Shown: positions 33,665 through 43,980, counted from the first letter of the stretch. The stretch: 64,000 nt of DNA from an uncultured Opitutia bacterium (GCA_903881475.1 CAIRTK010000003.1:1-64000), one strand, 5' to 3'. Numbers and translations: made by a program. The notes: a model not told the origin generated them from the sequence alone.

Positions 33665-36460
33665 ATGAATTCCCTGAACATCCCCACCAGCGCCAATTCC
33701 GCCGTCATCGAGGCGGCCTACGCGGCATGGCAGCAAGACCCCGACTCGGTCGATCCGACGTGGCGCGCGTTCTTCCAAGGCTTCACCCTCGGCAGCAATG
33801 GCGGGTCCCCGGCCGCCGGTGCCGCGGCCACGGGCGCCCCGATCATCGACAGCCTCAAGCAGTCGCACGTCCACTACCTCATCAATACTTACCGGGCGAT
33901 CGGCCACATGGAGGCCCACCTGGATCCGCTCAGCGACCCGCCGCCGCCCCACCCCAAGCTTTCCCTCGCCCAGTTCGACCTCGGCGAGGCCGATCTTGAT
34001 ACCTCCTTCGATGTCGGCACCTACTTGGGCGGCGGCCAGATGAAGCTGCAGGATGTGCTCATCGCGCTCCGCACCACCTATTGCGATCACATCGGCGTCG
34101 AATACACCCACATCCAGGATGTCGATGTCCGCCGCTGGCTCCAGGATCGCATGGAGTCCACGCGCAACCAGGCCAATTTCTCCCACGCGGAGAAGATCCG
34201 CATCCTCCGCCGCGTCCACAAGGCCGAGCTGTTCGAGAAATTTCTCCACACGAAATACGTCGGCCAGAAGCGCTTCTCGCTCGAGGGCGGGGAGACGATG
34301 ATCGCCGCGGTCGATTCCATCATCGAGCACTGCCCCCATGTCGGGGTCGAGGAGGTTGTCATGGGCATGGCCCACCGCGGCCGGCTCAACATCCTCACCA
34401 GCGTGATGCGGAAGAACTTCGACCTGCTCTTCGAGCAGTTCTCCGAGAATTACATCCCCGATGCCGTCGGCGGCGATGGCGACGTGAAGTACCATCTCGG
34501 CTACGAGGCCGTCCTCGACACCGCCGCCGGCCAGCAGGTGGAAGTCCGCCTCGCCGCCAACCCGTCCCACCTCGAGATCGTCGACCCGGTCGTCGAGGGC
34601 AAGGCCCGCGCCCGCCAGCGCATCCGCGGCGATACCGAGCGCCGCCGCGTGCTGCCGCTCCTGATCCATGGCGACGCCGCGTTCGCCGGCCAGGGCGTTG
34701 TCGCCGAGACGATGAACTTCTCCCAGCTGCCCGGCTACAAGACCGGCGGCACCGTCCACTTCGTCGTCAACAACCAGATCGGCTTCACCACCGACCCCGA
34801 GGACGCCCGCTCCACGCGCTACTGCACCGATGTCGCCAAGATGATCGAGGCGCCCGTCTTCCATGTGAACGGCGACGACCCCGAGGCCGTCTGCATGGTG
34901 GCCCGGCTCGCGCTCGATTTCCGCGAGCAGTGGCAGCGCGACGTCGTCATCGACATGTACTGCTACCGCAAGCACGGCCACAACGAGAGCGACGAGCCCG
35001 CCTTCACCCAGCCGCTCCTCTACCGGAAGATCGCCGCGCATCCCCAGGTGTCCGCCGTGCTCAGCCAGAAGCTCGTCGCCGAGGGTACCATCACCGAGGC
35101 CGAGTCGGACGCCATCAAGGCCGAGTACACCAGCGCGCTGGAGACCAACCTCGAGAAGGCGAAGGCCGCCGAGACGGCCAAGTCCGCCAAGCGCGCCGCC
35201 GTCCTGGAGGCGAAGAAATTCCACGGTTCCACCGCGGTCTTCCAGCCCGATTATCATTTCAAGCCCGTCGCCACCGGGATCAGCCTGGAGACGCTCGGCA
35301 ACATTGTCCGCGGCCTCACCAAGGTGCCCGCCGACTTCAAGCTGAACCCCAAGATCAAGCGTTTCCTCGAGGCGCGCGCCCAGGCCTTCAAGGAGGGCGG
35401 CCCCATCGACTGGGGCTTTGGCGAGGCGCTGGCCTTCGGCAGCCTCCTGATCGAGGGCACGCCCGTGCGGCTCAGCGGCCAGGACACGCAGCGCGGGACG
35501 TTCAGCCACCGCCATGCCGTGCTCCATGACGCCGAGACGCATGAGACCTACACGCCCCTGCTCAACTTGGACGAAAAGCAGGCGCGGTTCTGCGTCTACA
35601 ACTCGCTCCTCTCCGAGGCCGCCGTCCTCGGCTTCGACTACGGCTACTCGCTCGATTATCCCAGCATGCTCTGCATCTGGGAGGCGCAGTTCGGCGACTT
35701 CGCCAACGGCGCCCAGGTCGTCATCGACCAGTTCATCTCCAGCGGCGAGTCCAAGTGGCAGCGCGCGAGCGGCATCGTGCTCCTCCTGCCCCACGGCTAC
35801 GAGGGCCAGGGCCCCGAGCACTCCTCGGCGCGCCTCGAGCGCTTCCTCCAAGCCTGCGCCGAGGACAACATGCAGATCGCGAATATCACGACACCAGCCA
35901 ACTTCTTCCACGCGCTCCGGCGCCAAATGAAGCGCGACTTCCTGAAGCCGCTCATCGTCATGTCGCCCAAGTCGCTCCTGCGTCACCCGGCGGCCACCTC
36001 GCGGATCGAGGATTTCACCTCTGGTTCGTTCCAGGAAATCATCGACGACAAACAGTTCCCCGCCACCGGCAGCGGCACCCGCACCCCCTTCGCCGCCGGG
36101 GTGAAAGCCCCCTCCCGCCTCGTCCTGTGCTCCGGCAAGGTGTACTACGATCTCGTCGACTATCGCGAAAAGAACAAGATCACCGACACCGCCATCGTGC
36201 GCCTGGAACAGCTCTATCCGCTCCATGCGAAGCGGCTCGCCGAGATCGCCAGGAAATATTCCGGCGCCCGCGTCGTCTGGTGCCAGGAGGAATCCCAGAA
36301 CATGGGCGCCTGGACCTATATTGCCCCGCTGCTCACGGACACGTTCGGCTTTGTGCCGCTCTATGCCGGCCGCGACGCCTCCTCGTCGCCCGCCGTCGGC
36401 TCGCTTGCCTTGCATCGGCACGAACTCGCCACCTTCCTCAAGGAAGCTTTCACCCTCTAG
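33665..36460 (+). CDS. sucA: 2-oxoglutarate dehydrogenase E1 component
   Basis: TPP-dependent decarboxylase of the TCA cycle complex, 931 residues. The N-terminal E2-binding segment ([37 protein letters not shown]) fits the family. [25 protein letters not shown], the TPP motif [18 protein letters not shown]...[30 protein letters not shown] and the transketolase-like C-terminal half ([53 protein letters not shown]) are present. The open frame runs back to 33428 but the homologous start is MNSLNIP. First of sucA-sucB-lpd. Confidence 0.97.
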   Translation: MNSLNIPTSANSAVIEAAYAAWQQDPDSVDPTWRAFFQGFTLGSNGGSPAAGAAATGAPIIDSLKQSHVHYLINTYRAIGHMEAHLDPLSDPPPPHPKLSLAQFDLGEADLDTSFDVGTYLGGGQMKLQDVLIALRTTYCDHIGVEYTHIQDVDVRRWLQDRMESTRNQANFSHAEKIRILRRVHKAELFEKFLHTKYVGQKRFSLEGGETMIAAVDSIIEHCPHVGVEEVVMGMAHRGRLNILTSVMRKNFDLLFEQFSENYIPDAVGGDGDVKYHLGYEAVLDTAAGQQVEVRLAANPSHLEIVDPVVEGKARARQRIRGDTERRRVLPLLIHGDAAFAGQGVVAETMNFSQLPGYKTGGTVHFVVNNQIGFTTDPEDARSTRYCTDVAKMIEAPVFHVNGDDPEAVCMVARLALDFREQWQRDVVIDMYCYRKHGHNESDEPAFTQPLLYRKIAAHPQVSAVLSQKLVAEGTITEAESDAIKAEYTSALETNLEKAKAAETAKSAKRAAVLEAKKFHGSTAVFQPDYHFKPVATGISLETLGNIVRGLTKVPADFKLNPKIKRFLEARAQAFKEGGPIDWGFGEALAFGSLLIEGTPVRLSGQDTQRGTFSHRHAVLHDAETHETYTPLLNLDEKQARFCVYNSLLSEAAVLGFDYGYSLDYPSMLCIWEAQFGDFANGAQVVIDQFISSGESKWQRASGIVLLLPHGYEGQGPEHSSARLERFLQACAEDNMQIANITTPANFFHALRRQMKRDFLKPLIVMSPKSLLRHPAATSRIEDFTSGSFQEIIDDKQFPATGSGTRTPFAAGVKAPSRLVLCSGKVYYDLVDYREKNKITDTAIVRLEQLYPLHAKRLAEIARKYSGARVVWCQEESQNMGAWTYIAPLLTDTFGFVPLYAGRDASSSPAVGSLALHRHELATFLKEAFTL

Positions 36461-36492
36461 TTTCCAACTTCCATCCCCAACTCCCTTTTTCC

Positions 36493-37713
36493 ATGGCCAT
36501 TGAAGTCAAAATCCCGCCGATGGGCGAATCGATCAACTCCGGCGTACTCGCGAAATGGTACGTCAAGGACGGCGATGTCGTCAAAAAGGACCAGCCGCTC
36601 TTCGAGTTGGAGACCGACAAGATCACCTCCGAAGGCACCGCCGAGTCGGCCGGGAAAATCTCGCTGAAGGTCGAGGCCGGCGCCGAGGTCAAGATCGGCC
36701 AGGTCGTCGCCTCCATTGACGCGGCCGCTGGCACCAACTCCGCCCCATCCTCAACCGCGGCGGCCCCCGCGGACACCGCCAAACCTGCCGCTCCGGCCAA
36801 GGCCCTTGCCGCCGATACCCAATCACCTGCCGTCCGCCGTCTCGCGACGGAAACCGGCATCGACCCCGCCGCCGTCACTGGCAGCGGCAAGGCCGGCCGC
36901 GTGACCAAGGGAGACATGATCGCCGCCACCGAGCCCAAGCCCGCCGACGCCGCCCGCGCCGTCCCGGCCGCTGCGCCCGCCGCGGCACCTGCGGCCGCCG
37001 CCAAACCTGCCGGCGATCGCCAGACGCGCCGCAAGCTGTCGCCGCTCCGCCAGAAGATCGCCCAGCGCCTCGTCGCCGCCCAGCACGAGGCCGCCATGCT
37101 CACCACCTTCAACGAGGTCGACATGTCCGGCGTCATGGCCCTCCGCGCCAAGTACCAGGACGACTTCGTCAAGAAGAACGGCGTGAAGCTCGGCTTCATG
37201 TCCTTCTTCGTCAAAGCCGTCGTCCACGCCCTGCGCGAGGTTCCCGCCATCAACGCCCAGATTGACGGCGATACGCTCGTCGAGAACAACTACTACGACA
37301 TCGGCGTGGCCGTCTCGACCGACAAGGGTCTGATGGTTCCCGTCGTGAAAAACTGCGATTCCCTCGGCATGGCCGAGGTGGAAAAGCAGATCGCCCTCGC
37401 CGCCACCAAGGCCCGCGACGGCAAGATCACGCTTGCCGACCTCGAGGGCGGCGTCTTCACGATCACGAACGGCGGCACCTTCGGCTCCCTGCTCTCGACG
37501 CCCATCATCAATCCGCCCCAGAGCGCCATCCTCGGTATGCACTCGATCAACGAGCGCCCGGTCGCGGTCAACGGCCAGGTCGTCATCCGGCCGATGATGT
37601 ACATCGCGCTCAGCTACGATCACCGCGTCGTCGACGGCAAACAGGCCGTCACCTTCCTCGTGAAGGTGAAACAGGCGATCGAGGACCCGGCGCGCCTGAT
37701 CATCGGAATTTGA
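36493..37713 (+). CDS. sucB: 2-oxoglutarate dehydrogenase E2 (dihydrolipoyl succinyltransferase)
   Basis: Core of the complex that moves succinyl groups to CoA; 406 residues. Lipoyl domain 1-80 with the lipoylated Lys43 in [11 protein letters not shown], an Ala/Pro linker, an E3-binding domain ([31 protein letters not shown]), a second Ala-rich linker, and the catalytic domain from about 175 to the end with the active-site [12 protein letters not shown]. It starts 32 bases after sucA, behind a pyrimidine-only leader (ttccaacttccatcc). Confidence 0.97.
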   Translation: MAIEVKIPPMGESINSGVLAKWYVKDGDVVKKDQPLFELETDKITSEGTAESAGKISLKVEAGAEVKIGQVVASIDAAAGTNSAPSSTAAAPADTAKPAAPAKALAADTQSPAVRRLATETGIDPAAVTGSGKAGRVTKGDMIAATEPKPADAARAVPAAAPAAAPAAAAKPAGDRQTRRKLSPLRQKIAQRLVAAQHEAAMLTTFNEVDMSGVMALRAKYQDDFVKKNGVKLGFMSFFVKAVVHALREVPAINAQIDGDTLVENNYYDIGVAVSTDKGLMVPVVKNCDSLGMAEVEKQIALAATKARDGKITLADLEGGVFTITNGGTFGSLLSTPIINPPQSAILGMHSINERPVAVNGQVVIRPMMYIALSYDHRVVDGKQAVTFLVKVKQAIEDPARLIIGI

Positions 37714-37727
37714 TTCCTCCCGGCAGT

Positions 37728-37752
37728 AACGGAGCCAACCGAGACTCCGTTC
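37728..37752 (+). other. Stem-loop between sucB and lpd
   Basis: AACGGAG (loop CCAACCGAGA) CTCCGTT forms a 7-bp stem in the 60-base gap. No U-run follows, so it may protect or process the polycistronic mRNA rather than stop it. Confidence 0.5.
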
Positions 37753-37773
37753 TCTCCGCTACCCCTGTAAAAT

Positions 37774-39159
37774 ATGGATTCCTACGATCTTATCGTCATC
37801 GGCGCCGGTCCTGGTGGCTACGTGTGCGCGTTCCGCGCCGCCCAGCTCGGCCTCAAGGTCGCGCTGGTCGACAAGCGTGCCACCCTCGGCGGCACCTGCC
37901 TCAACGTGGGCTGCATTCCCAGCAAGGCACTTCTTCATTCGAGCGAGCACTTCGCGTTCGCCAAGGGTCACGCCGCCGCCCACGGCATCAAGCTCGGCTC
38001 GGTCGAGCTCGACCTGGCCACCTTCCTCAAGCGGAAGGATGAGGTCGTTGCCAAGAATGTCGGCGGCCTCGCGCTGCTCGCCAAGGCCCGCAAGGTCGCT
38101 GTCCTCACCGGCTCCGCGACCTTCACCTCGGCCAGCACCCTCGAGATCAAGGGCGAGAAGGAAACGATCACCGTCACCGCGAAGAACATCGTCATCGCCA
38201 CCGGTTCCGCACCGGTCGAGCTGCCCTTCATGAAGTTCGACGGCACGACGATCGTCTCCAGCGACCACGCAATCGCCTTCCCGGCCGTGCCGAAAAAACT
38301 TGTCGTGGTCGGCGGCGGCGCCATCGGCCTCGAGCTCGGGTCCGTCTGGTCCCGGCTTGGCAGCGAGGTCACGATCGTGGAGTTCCTGCCGAAGATCGTC
38401 GCCGCCTACGACGACGACATTGTCCGCAACTTCACCCGCATTCTCGCCAAGCAGGGCCTGAGGATCGAGACCGGCGCCAAGGTCTCCGGCTTTGCCAAGG
38501 GCGTGCTCACCGCGGAGCGCGATGGCCAGAAGCTCGAGTTCCCCGCCGACAAGGTCCTCGTCGCCGTCGGCCGCCGCCCCTACACCGACAATCTCGGCCT
38601 GGAAAAGGCCGGCGTGCAGCTCGACGAAAAAAAGCGCGTCAAGGTCGATGCCCACCTCAAGACGACCGCTCCCGGCGTCTGGGCCATCGGCGACGTGGTG
38701 GCCGGCCCGATGCTGGCGCACAAGGCCGAGGAGGACGGCGCCGCCGTCGCGGAGTGGATCGCCGGCAGGGCCGGCCACATCAACTGGGATCTCGTCCCCG
38801 CCATCGTCTACACCGAGCCCGAGGTCGCCAGCGTCGGCCTCGGCGAGGATGCCGCCAAGGCCGCCAGCCGCGCCATCAATGTGGGCAAGTTCAACTTCGC
38901 GGCGAACGGCCGCGCCATCGCCGCCGACACCACCGACGGCTACGTGAAGATCATTGCCGATGCGAAAACCGATAAAATCCTGGGCGCCCAGATTCTCGGC
39001 CACGGCGCCGGCGAGCTGATCAGCGAGGTCGTCACGCACATGGAATACGGCGGCAGTGCCGAGGACCTCGGCCGCACGATCCACGCGCATCCGACCATGA
39101 GCGAGGCGGTCAAGGAAGCGGGCCTCGCCGTCAGCAAGAACGCGATCCACGCCCTGTAA
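37774..39159 (+). CDS. lpd: Dihydrolipoyl dehydrogenase (E3)
   Basis: FAD-dependent reoxidation of the lipoyl arm of 2-oxo acid dehydrogenases, 461 residues. N-terminal FAD motif VIGAGPGGYVCAFRAAQLG, redox disulfide GGTCLNVGCIPSKA (Cys42/Cys47), NAD motif VVGGGAIGLELGSVWSRLG, ATG motif AIGDVVAGPMLAHKAEEDG and the dimer-interface His-Glu in HAHPTMSEAVKEAG. Third gene of the ODH operon; it may also serve the fused E1 enzyme at 50950-52980, which has no E3 of its own nearby. Confidence 0.97.
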   Translation: MDSYDLIVIGAGPGGYVCAFRAAQLGLKVALVDKRATLGGTCLNVGCIPSKALLHSSEHFAFAKGHAAAHGIKLGSVELDLATFLKRKDEVVAKNVGGLALLAKARKVAVLTGSATFTSASTLEIKGEKETITVTAKNIVIATGSAPVELPFMKFDGTTIVSSDHAIAFPAVPKKLVVVGGGAIGLELGSVWSRLGSEVTIVEFLPKIVAAYDDDIVRNFTRILAKQGLRIETGAKVSGFAKGVLTAERDGQKLEFPADKVLVAVGRRPYTDNLGLEKAGVQLDEKKRVKVDAHLKTTAPGVWAIGDVVAGPMLAHKAEEDGAAVAEWIAGRAGHINWDLVPAIVYTEPEVASVGLGEDAAKAASRAINVGKFNFAANGRAIAADTTDGYVKIIADAKTDKILGAQILGHGAGELISEVVTHMEYGGSAEDLGRTIHAHPTMSEAVKEAGLAVSKNAIHAL

Positions 39160-39314
39160 TCCGGCGCTTGCGCTGACCCGGCCCGCTGTCCACGGTTTCG
39201 ACCCATGCCCACCCCGGTCGTGCTCCACAAACCTTTGCTCTGGCGCGTCCTTTGGACACCCGGCGCGGCGGCGTGAGACCTCGGAACTGAACCCCATCAA
39301 TCCGTCCTCCTCGC

Positions 39315-39346
39315 AACCGCGCCCCATCCGGCGCGGTTTTTTATTT
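39315..39346 (+). terminator. Rho-independent terminator after lpd
   Basis: AACCGCGCC, short loop, GGCGCGGTT and then TTTTATTTT. It ends the sucA-sucB-lpd transcript about 156 bases after lpd; the bases between hold only a doubtful 23-codon ORF. Confidence 0.93.
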
Positions 39347-39375
39347 TCCCCGCGCCGGCCACCCGCCCTCGCCTC

Positions 39376-40269
39376 ATGGCCCAGCCCTCCCCAGTACACT
39401 CCTTGCCCTCCGTACACGCCCGCGGCGTGCGGCTCATGGTGCTCTCCGCCCTGTGCTTCACCGTCAACGCCCTCATCATCCGCGCCCTCGGCACCCTGCA
39501 GGCCGTCGACGTCTGGCTGCTCGCGAGCGTGCGCTTCGTCGTCGGTCTCGGATTGATCCTGGCGGTCTACCGGGTCGGACCCGAGTCGTTTCAACCGCGC
39601 CATCTCTACCGGCATCGGCGGTTGGTTTTCCGTGGCCTGATCGGCGGCCTCGGTGTCTACAGTTACTACCTGACCGTCGTGCACTTGGGCGCCGGTCGCG
39701 CCACCTTCATCAATAATACCTATGTTGCGATGGGGGCCGCGCTCGCCGTTGTCATGCTCGGCGAGCGCTTCCGTCCGGCCCTCGCCTTCGGCGGCGGACT
39801 GGCGTTGGCGGGACTGGCCCTGGTCACCCATGTCTTCCGCACCGGCTCCGGTTTCGGCCTCTACGACGGGATCGCCATCGGCTCCGCCATGGCTTCCGCC
39901 TACGTCATCGTCACGATCCGCCAGCTGCACGCCGAGGGCGAGCACACCTCGACCATCTTCGGGGCCCAATGCGCCTACGGCCTGCTGCTCTGCAGCGGGC
40001 CGGCTCTGGCCAGCTGGGCCCCGCACAGCCTGCTGGCGTGGAGCCTTATGCTGGTCGGAGCGCTGTGTGCGGGGAGCGGGCAAATCTTCATGACGCAGGC
40101 TTTCCGCGACCTGCCCGTCGGCGAGGGCTCGCTCCTGCAGATGCTGGTGCCCCTCGGCATCGCGATCGGCGGCGCGGTGTTCTTCCGCGAGCATTTCTCG
40201 GCCAACGAGCTCATGGGCGCCGCCCTCATTCTGGGAGGCAGCGCCCTGCCCGCCTGGCGAAGAACGTAA
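39376..40269 (+). CDS. DMT-superfamily (EamA) transporter
   Basis: Inner-membrane protein of 297 residues with ten predicted helices in two five-helix EamA repeats (first from about 15 to 145, second from about 155 to 290). Typical features are the C-terminal GEGSLLQMLVPLGIAIGGAVFFREHFSANELMGAALILGG, with the conserved acidic residue in the penultimate helix region, and VMLGERFRPALAFGGGLALAG in the first half. These carriers export amino acids, nucleotides or metabolites; the substrate is unknown. A terminator hairpin follows at once. Confidence 0.9.
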   Translation: MAQPSPVHSLPSVHARGVRLMVLSALCFTVNALIIRALGTLQAVDVWLLASVRFVVGLGLILAVYRVGPESFQPRHLYRHRRLVFRGLIGGLGVYSYYLTVVHLGAGRATFINNTYVAMGAALAVVMLGERFRPALAFGGGLALAGLALVTHVFRTGSGFGLYDGIAIGSAMASAYVIVTIRQLHAEGEHTSTIFGAQCAYGLLLCSGPALASWAPHSLLAWSLMLVGALCAGSGQIFMTQAFRDLPVGEGSLLQMLVPLGIAIGGAVFFREHFSANELMGAALILGGSALPAWRRT

Positions 40270-40328
40270 AGGCGGAACTCAGTCACGGGAAGCGCGAGGC
40301 CGGCCTTGCAGGTTCCGCCTCTTTCCTT
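40270..40328 (+). terminator. Probable terminator after the DMT transporter gene
   Basis: AGGCGGAAC (40270-40278) pairs with GTTCCGCCT (40312-40320), followed by CTTTCCTT. The loop is long and holds a second GC-rich stem (GGCCGGCC). Confidence 0.6.
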
Positions 40329-40371
40329 GCCCGATTCCGCTCCTCCGCGTTTCCGCAGGCAATGCTGCAGG

Positions 40372-41193
40372 CTATTTAGTCTTCCTGGCCGCCAGCTGGC
40401 GCTCCTGCCAGGGAAACCGGCGCGGCGTGGTTCTCGCGCGCTCGAACTGCGTCCCGACCGCAATGTAGGCCCGGCGGTAATCGTCCGACTGGTTGATCCC
40501 CGTGTAGTGCAGCGTGCGCTCCAGGTGGAATGTCGCGCCGCCGGCCGGCAGTTCGCACGCCACGGCCGGGCTGAAATCAAACGCCCCGGGCACGACTTCG
40601 AGGCCGGGGGTCAGTGGGTTGTCGCCGATCGGCTGGTGGGGGATGACCTCGAGGTTGTGCGAACCGGGCACGAAATGCATGCAGCCGTTCAGCTTGGTCG
40701 CGGGCTGCAGCGCCACCCAGACGCTCAGGCCGCGGTATTCCTTCGCCGGGCTCCAGTAGGCCTCGTCCTGATGCCACGGGGTCGGCGAGTTGTTGTGCGG
40801 CGGCTTGTTGATCGCGTGGTCCCCGACCATCCGCGCCTCGGGCCCGAGCAGCTGCTTCATCATCGCCTTGAGATTCGCCACCATCTGCGTCTCCAGCAGC
40901 GCCGGCGCGTACTTGCCCGGCTGCAGAATCTGCGCCACGTCCTCCTTCTTCCCCTTCTCCTTCGCCCCGGTCAGGTCGTAGAGATCAGTCTCGGTGAGGC
41001 CGCGGTCCTCGTTGAACAGGCGGTCGTAGATTTTGCGGACCTGCGGGATTTCCTCGGCCGGCATGATGTTGTCGACCGCCAGATAGCCGTTTTTCTGGAA
41101 AAACGCGACCTGCTCGGGCGTGAGCAGGCGGGTCGGGGCAAGCTTGGCGGGGGCGGCGTAGTCCGGCACGGGCAAGGGGGTGGTGGCATTCAT
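40372..41193 (-). CDS. Phytanoyl-CoA dioxygenase-family Fe(II)/2-oxoglutarate oxygenase
   Basis: A 273-residue PhyH-like oxygenase. The metal triad is visible as PWHQDEAYW (His and Asp) and the distal His in RTLHYTGINQSDDYRRAYIAVG, whose Arg pair likely binds 2-oxoglutarate. The N-terminal LTPEQVAFFQKNGYLAVDNIM is the usual family opening. Substrate unknown (hydroxylation of lipids, sugars or amino acids in relatives). Divergent from an AraC-family gene, which probably controls it. The reading frame extends to 41355 but homology begins at MNATTPLPV. Confidence 0.9.
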   Translation of the reverse strand: MNATTPLPVPDYAAPAKLAPTRLLTPEQVAFFQKNGYLAVDNIMPAEEIPQVRKIYDRLFNEDRGLTETDLYDLTGAKEKGKKEDVAQILQPGKYAPALLETQMVANLKAMMKQLLGPEARMVGDHAINKPPHNNSPTPWHQDEAYWSPAKEYRGLSVWVALQPATKLNGCMHFVPGSHNLEVIPHQPIGDNPLTPGLEVVPGAFDFSPAVACELPAGGATFHLERTLHYTGINQSDDYRRAYIAVGTQFERARTTPRRFPWQERQLAARKTK

Positions 41194-41299
41194 CGCTCGA
41201 CACCATACCCGCGGCGGGAAAGCGTGGCGTCCGACAATGTCGCGCAGTACAAAATCGAACATCCGGTCGGTCGCGGTCCTGCCGGGCTCCGAGCATGTC

Positions 41300-42169
41300 A
41301 TGACGCCCGAGCAGCAGGCGCGGCGGCTGGAGCGGTTCGAGCGGGACGTCGGCATTCCCGGCGTCGTGGAGATCGGCCGCTACCGGTACGCCAACGCCTA
41401 CGAGGGCCTCCGCCTCCGCTCGCACCCGGATGGACTCGAAATCTGTTTCCTCGCCCGCGGACAGCAGACCTATCGCGTCAACAATGAGATCTACCGGCTG
41501 CGCGGCGGGGACCAGTACCTGGTGTTTCCCGGCGAGCCGCACGACTCCGCCGGCATGCCGGAGGAAAAGGGCGTGCTCTACTGGATGTTTCTCCGGCTGC
41601 ATCCGGCCGGCCAGCCGCTTCTCTTTCTCGAGGCCGCGGCCTCGCGCACACTGCGCCGGGCGCTACTGACCCTCCCCTCGCGGCACTTCGCCGCCGCGCC
41701 CGGGACCCGGGACTTGCTCGAGGAAATCTTCGCCTCGATCGAACGCTCCCCGACCAAGCTCGGCCGCATCGGCACCGCCACGCTCATCCTGCGCTACCTT
41801 TTTGCCATGCTGCGCGCCTCCCATCGCAACCAGCGGGCCTCGCCGTCGCCGCGCATCCAGCGCAGCCTGGTCCATATTGCGGCCCAGGCGGGCGAACTCC
41901 CCTCCGTGCCCCAGCTGGCGCGGCTGGTCCGGCTTTCACCCTCGCGGTTCAAGGCGCGGTTTCGCGAGGAGGTCGGCCTCCCACCCCGCGAACACGTGCT
42001 GCGCCACAAGCTCGCCGTCGCCCAAACCCGCCTCCGGGCTCCTTCCGCCACCGTCACGGCCGTGGCGCACGAGCTCGGTTTTTCGAGTTCGCAGTATTTT
42101 GCGACGGTCTTTCGGCGCTTCACCGGGCAGACCCCCACCCAATACCAAGCGGGGGTCCGCGGTCGGTAG
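41300..42169 (+). CDS. AraC-family transcriptional regulator
   Basis: About 289 residues: a cupin-like ligand-binding N-terminus (LEICFLARGQQTYRVNNEIYRLRGGDQYLVFPGEPHDSAG) and a C-terminal double helix-turn-helix (PSVPQLARLVRLSPSRFKARFREEVGLPPREHVLRHKLAVAQTRL...VTAVAHELGFSSSQYFATVFRRFTGQTPTQY). The ATG at 41300 is preferred; an ATG at 41237 is also in frame. It faces away from the PhyH-like gene with about 106 bases between starts, so it likely regulates it in response to a sugar or similar ligand. Confidence 0.9.
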   Translation: MTPEQQARRLERFERDVGIPGVVEIGRYRYANAYEGLRLRSHPDGLEICFLARGQQTYRVNNEIYRLRGGDQYLVFPGEPHDSAGMPEEKGVLYWMFLRLHPAGQPLLFLEAAASRTLRRALLTLPSRHFAAAPGTRDLLEEIFASIERSPTKLGRIGTATLILRYLFAMLRASHRNQRASPSPRIQRSLVHIAAQAGELPSVPQLARLVRLSPSRFKARFREEVGLPPREHVLRHKLAVAQTRLRAPSATVTAVAHELGFSSSQYFATVFRRFTGQTPTQYQAGVRGR

Positions 42170-42187
42170 CCACGGACGGGAAACACC

Positions 42188-42622
42188 CTATTTCGTCTCG
42201 TTTTCGATCAGGATCACCCGGCCCTCCCGGAAGACCACGCGGAAATGCTCGTGCTCGTGGCGGGAGGGATAGCCGAGGTAATAGGGATAAAGCGGATCCA
42301 CCCCGCCGTAATAATAACGGTGATAATAGCCGCGGTAGAGGATCATCCCGTCGTCACCTTCATACGTCACATAGCTCCAGATTTCGGTCTCGCCTTGCGC
42401 CGTGGTGCGCACCCGGATCCGGTCGGGATCACCCAGGGCAAGCTTCACCATGGTCATGTCAAAGCCGATGGCGACCTTGCCTTCCTTGATCAGCTGCTGC
42501 TGGTCCGGGGTCAGCCGGGCAAAGGCCTCCGGGTTCTTGTTGATGCGGGTTTCGGGGGTGGCACAGCCGGCCAGCAGGACCAGCCCGCCCGCCAGCACGA
42601 GGAGTGAAAGAATTGTTTTCAT
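42188..42622 (-). CDS. Lipoprotein, paralogue of the 43483-43902 product
   Basis: A 144-residue outer-envelope lipoprotein. Signal MKTILSLLVLAGGLVLLAGC with lipobox LAGC (Cys20). The mature part shares a pattern with the second lipoprotein: TPETRINKNPEAFARLTPDQQQLIKEGKVAIGFDMTMVKLALGDPDRIRVRTTAQGETEIWSYV, reminiscent of SmpA/BamE-like folds (the G-x-x-x-x-x-V..ALG.P pattern). A Tyr-rich segment follows (YYHRYYYGGVDPLYPYYLGYP). Function unknown. Confidence 0.85.
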   Translation of the reverse strand: MKTILSLLVLAGGLVLLAGCATPETRINKNPEAFARLTPDQQQLIKEGKVAIGFDMTMVKLALGDPDRIRVRTTAQGETEIWSYVTYEGDDGMILYRGYYHRYYYGGVDPLYPYYLGYPSRHEHEHFRVVFREGRVILIENETK

Positions 42623-42731
42623 GGTAGGGATGAGGACGCCTTCAGCCTTGGTAAGTTACCCGGCCCGGGGGTTCCGGCCACACCGAAGAATCTTGCGCCA
42701 GTTCGCCCGCCACGGTTCATCGGCAGGCCCG

Positions 42732-43418
42732 ATGATGAAGACGCTGCTGCTCTGGGACATTGATGGAACGCTTACGCTTTCGGGCGGAGCCGGCATGCAT
42801 GCCTTGCAGGCCGGCCTGCGGCGGGAGTTCGGCGTCGCCCGTCCGCTCAATGACATCGACTACGCCGGGCGGACGGATCGGTGGATCATGCGCCAGATAT
42901 TCGGCAAGGCGGGCTTGCCGGACACCGAAGCCAACCTCGCGCGGTTGCTCAATGCCTACCTCACCGAGCTACCAGCCGCCCTGCACAATCCCAGCACCCG
43001 CGTCCTGCCGGGGGTCCACGCCGCGCTGACCGCCCTCGCCGCCCGGCCGCATTTCACCCAGGCCCTGCTCACCGGCAACGTCGAACAGGGCGCCCGCATC
43101 AAGCTCGGCCACCACGGCCTTTCCGATTACTTTCCCTTCGGGGCCTTCGCCGACGATGGCGAATGGCGCAATGACCTCGGACCCGTCGCCCTGCGCCGGG
43201 CCCGGGAACGGCTCGGCGTCGAGTTTCCGCCGGAGCGGGTCTTCGTCATCGGCGACACCCCGCATGACATCGCCTGCGGCAAAGTCATCGGCGCCCAAAC
43301 CATCGCCGTCGCCACCGGCCAGTATTCCATGGACGAACTGCATGCCCACCGTCCGGTGAAGGTCTTCCCGGATCTGAGCGACACCGCTGCCTTTCTGCGT
43401 TCGGTCGGTGCTGCATAG
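42732..43418 (+). CDS. HAD-superfamily hydrolase (phosphoglycolate phosphatase-like)
   Basis: A 228-residue phosphatase with the four HAD motifs: LLWDIDGTLT (nucleophile Asp and acid Asp), LLTGN (Thr), the Lys of RIKLGHHGL and VFVIGDTPHDIACG (metal Asp pair). A helical C1-type cap lies between motifs 1 and 2. It probably dephosphorylates a small sugar- or glycolate-phosphate. Two consecutive ATGs begin it; the first is used. It lies between two paralogous lipoprotein genes on the other strand. Confidence 0.9.
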   Translation: MMKTLLLWDIDGTLTLSGGAGMHALQAGLRREFGVARPLNDIDYAGRTDRWIMRQIFGKAGLPDTEANLARLLNAYLTELPAALHNPSTRVLPGVHAALTALAARPHFTQALLTGNVEQGARIKLGHHGLSDYFPFGAFADDGEWRNDLGPVALRRARERLGVEFPPERVFVIGDTPHDIACGKVIGAQTIAVATGQYSMDELHAHRPVKVFPDLSDTAAFLRSVGAA

Positions 43419-43482
43419 ATTCCGGATGGCGCAAGCCGCCGCGAGCTTCTTACAAGGGTCCGGGTTGGCTTGTGACCAATCG

Positions 43483-43902
43483 CTATTTCCGCGTCTCGAT
43501 CGCGACGACCCTCCCACCTTCAAAGATCACCCGGAGGAACTCGTCGTCGAGAAACCCGCTGTCGCCCACGACCACCCCGCCGCCATAGGCCCTCGAGCCG
43601 CCCGCTACTCCCATTCCCAACCCAAAGGAGAATTTGGGACGGTGGTCAAAGTAAGCCCACACCTCTTCGGTCCCGGCGGCGGTCGTTCGCGTGGACTTGC
43701 GATCGGCCTCGCCCAACGCCACCTGCACCATCTCCTGCGTAAACCCCACCTCGACCCGGCCCGCCCGCACTTTGTCGCGCACCTCCGCCGGCCAGGCGTC
43801 GAAGGCCGCCTGATGACGGCTGATGCGTGACTCGGGGGTGGTGCAGCCCGCCGTCAGCAGAAGGACGACGGCGGTCATCAGGCAGCGTGACAGGCGGTTC
43901 AT
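43483..43902 (-). CDS. Lipoprotein, paralogue of the 42188-42622 product
   Basis: A 139-residue lipoprotein: MNRLSRCLMTAVVLLLTAGC with lipobox LTAGC (Cys20). The mature part TTPESRISRHQAAFDAWPAEVRDKVRAGRVEVGFTQEMVQVALGEADRKSTRTTAAGTEEVWAYF aligns without gaps to its paralogue at 42188-42622, and both end in (D/E)..(F)RV.F..GRV..IE. The middle is Gly-rich (GLGMGVAGGSRAYGGG). The gap between the pair holds the HAD hydrolase gene on the opposite strand. Confidence 0.85.
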   Translation of the reverse strand: MNRLSRCLMTAVVLLLTAGCTTPESRISRHQAAFDAWPAEVRDKVRAGRVEVGFTQEMVQVALGEADRKSTRTTAAGTEEVWAYFDHRPKFSFGLGMGVAGGSRAYGGGVVVGDSGFLDDEFLRVIFEGGRVVAIETRK

Positions 43903-43980
43903 GGAGTCGGGAATTTGTTTGCTGGGACTGGATTGGACCACGCAAATGGATAGCGCAATCCCCCTGCTGTTCACCCCGCC

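Noticed and set aside
33653-36421. Antisense open frame of 922 codons opposite sucA
   Set aside because: Low-complexity composition and no motif; sucA on the plus strand is unambiguous.
39205-39276. 23-codon ORF between lpd and its terminator
   Set aside because: No conserved feature or ribosome site; length and composition fit chance.
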